From contig NZ_WAIE01000001.1 of the NCBI RefSeq assembly GCF_008830225.1, forward strand, positions 1,054,001 to 1,118,000: a stretch of DNA of 64,000 nucleotides. Direction: 5' to 3'. Both the position numbers and the translations under genes were made by a program. This DNA is from Pseudodesulfovibrio senegalensis (lineage in GTDB: Bacteria > Desulfobacterota > Desulfovibrionia > Desulfovibrionales > Desulfovibrionaceae). The notes under the pieces are model-generated. The model was not told the DNA's origin. It searched no databases and saw nothing but the letters and a program-made list of their open reading frames with translations. Positions 63,004-64,000 of this stretch are shown piece after piece (within the stretch, counting starts at the first letter, position 1; each line of letters starts with the position of its first letter).

Positions 63004-63951
63004 TTGAAAATCCGAAATATTCTTTTTGCAGCCGCTCCCCAGGCGGTTGGTGGTCAGGCCGTAATCGAGGGCGTCATGATGCGTGCCCGCAACAGCCTTG
63101 CCATTGCAGTCCGCAAGCCTGATGGCGAGATTTCCGTGGAAGTCCGCCCCTGGTTCACATTCTCTTCATGGAAGCTTTTCCGTAAGCCGTTTTTGCGGGG
63201 ATTCCCTGTGCTTATGGAAACTATGGTCAACGGCATCAAGGCGTTGAACTATTCCGCCTCGGTGGCGGTGGAAGAGGATGAGGAGGCGGGTGAACTGACC
63301 AATTTCCATCTTTTCCTGACCCTGCTGTTTGCCGTGGCAGCCGCTTTGGGCCTTTTTGTGGTCCTGCCCCATTTCATATCCGTGTGCATGGAGTGGCTCG
63401 GCTACGGCGGCGACGTCGAATCGCTCAGCTTTCATGTTTGGGACGGTGTGTTCAAGATGGTTGTCTTCATCGGGTACATTGCCGCCATCTCGCTTATCCC
63501 GGACATTCGGCGTGTGTTTCAGTACCATGGGGCCGAGCATAAGGTCATATGGACCTACGAGGAGGGGCGTGATCTTGCCCCGGCATCGGCACGCGGTTAC
63601 AGCCGCCTGCACCCCCGTTGCGGCACGGCATTTTTGTTGTTCGTTTTGGCCGTCAGTATTCTTTTGTACGCCTTTCTGGTACCTTGGCTGCTGACGTTTT
63701 ACAGCCCGGAACAGTTTGTTTTCAAGCATCTGTATATTGTGGCCGTGAAACTTTTGCTTATGGTTCCGGTGAGCAACGTTGCCTACGAATTGATCAAGTT
63801 TTCTGGAAAGTTCAACAAGAACATATTGTGCAAGGCCCTGTGCTGGCCCGGTCTCATGATGCAGATGCTCACTACCAAGGAGCCTGACGACGAGCAGATC
63901 GAGGTTGCCATTGCCGCCTTGCAGTGCGCAGTACAAGCCGAGGAGAAATAG
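63004..63951 (+). CDS. DUF1385 membrane protein
   Basis: A 315-residue protein. VGGQAVIEGVMMRARNSLAI near residue 16 and QYHGAEHKVIWTYEEG near residue 175 are DUF1385 signatures. About four to five helices are visible at 100-125, 145-165, 210-240 and 245-265. Conserved next to prfA in many bacteria. The start is TTG at 63004; GAGG lies about 8 bases upstream. Confidence 0.9.
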   Translation: MKIRNILFAAAPQAVGGQAVIEGVMMRARNSLAIAVRKPDGEISVEVRPWFTFSSWKLFRKPFLRGFPVLMETMVNGIKALNYSASVAVEEDEEAGELTNFHLFLTLLFAVAAALGLFVVLPHFISVCMEWLGYGGDVESLSFHVWDGVFKMVVFIGYIAAISLIPDIRRVFQYHGAEHKVIWTYEEGRDLAPASARGYSRLHPRCGTAFLLFVLAVSILLYAFLVPWLLTFYSPEQFVFKHLYIVAVKLLLMVPVSNVAYELIKFSGKFNKNILCKALCWPGLMMQMLTTKEPDDEQIEVAIAALQCAVQAEEK

Positions 63952-63953
63952 TC

Positions 63954-64000
63954 ATGTTTGCCAAGCTGGAAGATATAGAGCAATCCTATCTCGATCTTGA
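63954..64000 (+). CDS. prfA: Peptide chain release factor 1, N-terminus only
   Basis: The window ends after 15 full codons from the ATG at 63954 (MFAKLEDIEQSYLDL), which match the RF1 opening. It begins 2 bp after the DUF1385 stop, the usual order in many bacteria. Confidence 0.85.
   Translation, partial: MFAKLEDIEQSYLDL

Overview
The window reads as chromosomal DNA of a sulfate-reducing bacterium of the Desulfovibrionaceae type. The main evidence is a DsrC with both C-terminal cysteines, a tungsten aldehyde:ferredoxin oxidoreductase with a TupABC-type tungstate transporter, an RdgC-type protein, and many small PilZ, TPR and response-regulator proteins. Base composition is moderately GC-rich. 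Genes are tightly packed, with short operons on both strands and several TTG or GTG starts behind strong ribosome binding sites. The assignment to a family is inference; the gene content is read directly.

Layout. 1-1.2 kb: the end of an integrated element (tyrosine recombinase, cut by the window edge) abutting a tRNA-Leu gene. 1.2-5 kb: a YcaO-domain protein, a GDSL esterase and an RdgC pair, all leftward. 5-12.6 kb: PilZ protein, small membrane protein, rfbA, a DUF1614 membrane protein with a MogA-like molybdopterin gene, a TolC-like protein, a zinc-ribbon protein, an MltB-like transglycosylase and a glycosyltransferase. 12.8-20.5 kb: a large TPR membrane protein carrying a CCHC zinc knuckle, gpmA, mutY, a lysozyme-like protein, an RqcH/NFACT protein and a DksA-type zinc protein. 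20.6-21 kb: a tRNA operon Gly-Cys-Gly with promoter and terminator. 21-29.3 kb: a protein of unknown function, a membrane YdjM-like protein, psd-pssA phospholipid synthesis and leuA-leuC-leuD-leuB leucine synthesis. 29.3-36.7 kb: coiled-coil membrane proteins, a GIY-YIG protein, an ABC-F ATPase, MutT, metF, asd, a class IV aminotransferase and a GT2 glycosyltransferase. 36.9-41.5 kb: a zinc-ribbon/SulP/STAS/cyclic-nucleotide fusion protein, then rfbD and rfbB.

41.5-49.2 kb is a coherent tungsten region. It holds the oxidoreductase, a MoaD-like sulfur carrier, a MoeB/ThiF-like activating enzyme, a ModE-type DNA-binding protein, tungstate uptake (binding protein, permease, ATPase) and a MobB-like GTPase fused to an iron-sulfur motif. 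A divergent gene at 48620 may encode a second beta-grasp protein. Just beyond it (49.1-50.75 kb) is a mosaic of phage gp46 fragments and small membrane genes bounded by two imperfect direct repeats, ending at a tRNA-Val gene. 51-54.8 kb: alkaline phosphatase, a YibE/F membrane protein, a small membrane protein and a PilZ-like protein. 54.8-58.7 kb: an atypical thioredoxin-reductase-like flavoprotein, a receiver-TPR protein with a degenerate phosphorylation site, an HD hydrolase and a free-standing receiver. 58.7-64 kb: a Tim44-like protein, a methyltransferase immediately followed by a second YcaO protein (YcaO-TPR), then dsrC, rpmE, a DUF1385 membrane protein and the first codons of prfA.

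The most interesting items are the tungsten region with its unexplained neighbour, the bacterial CCHC zinc knuckle, the five-part SulP fusion, the methyltransferase-YcaO-DsrC neighbourhood, and the phage-derived mosaic between direct repeats.
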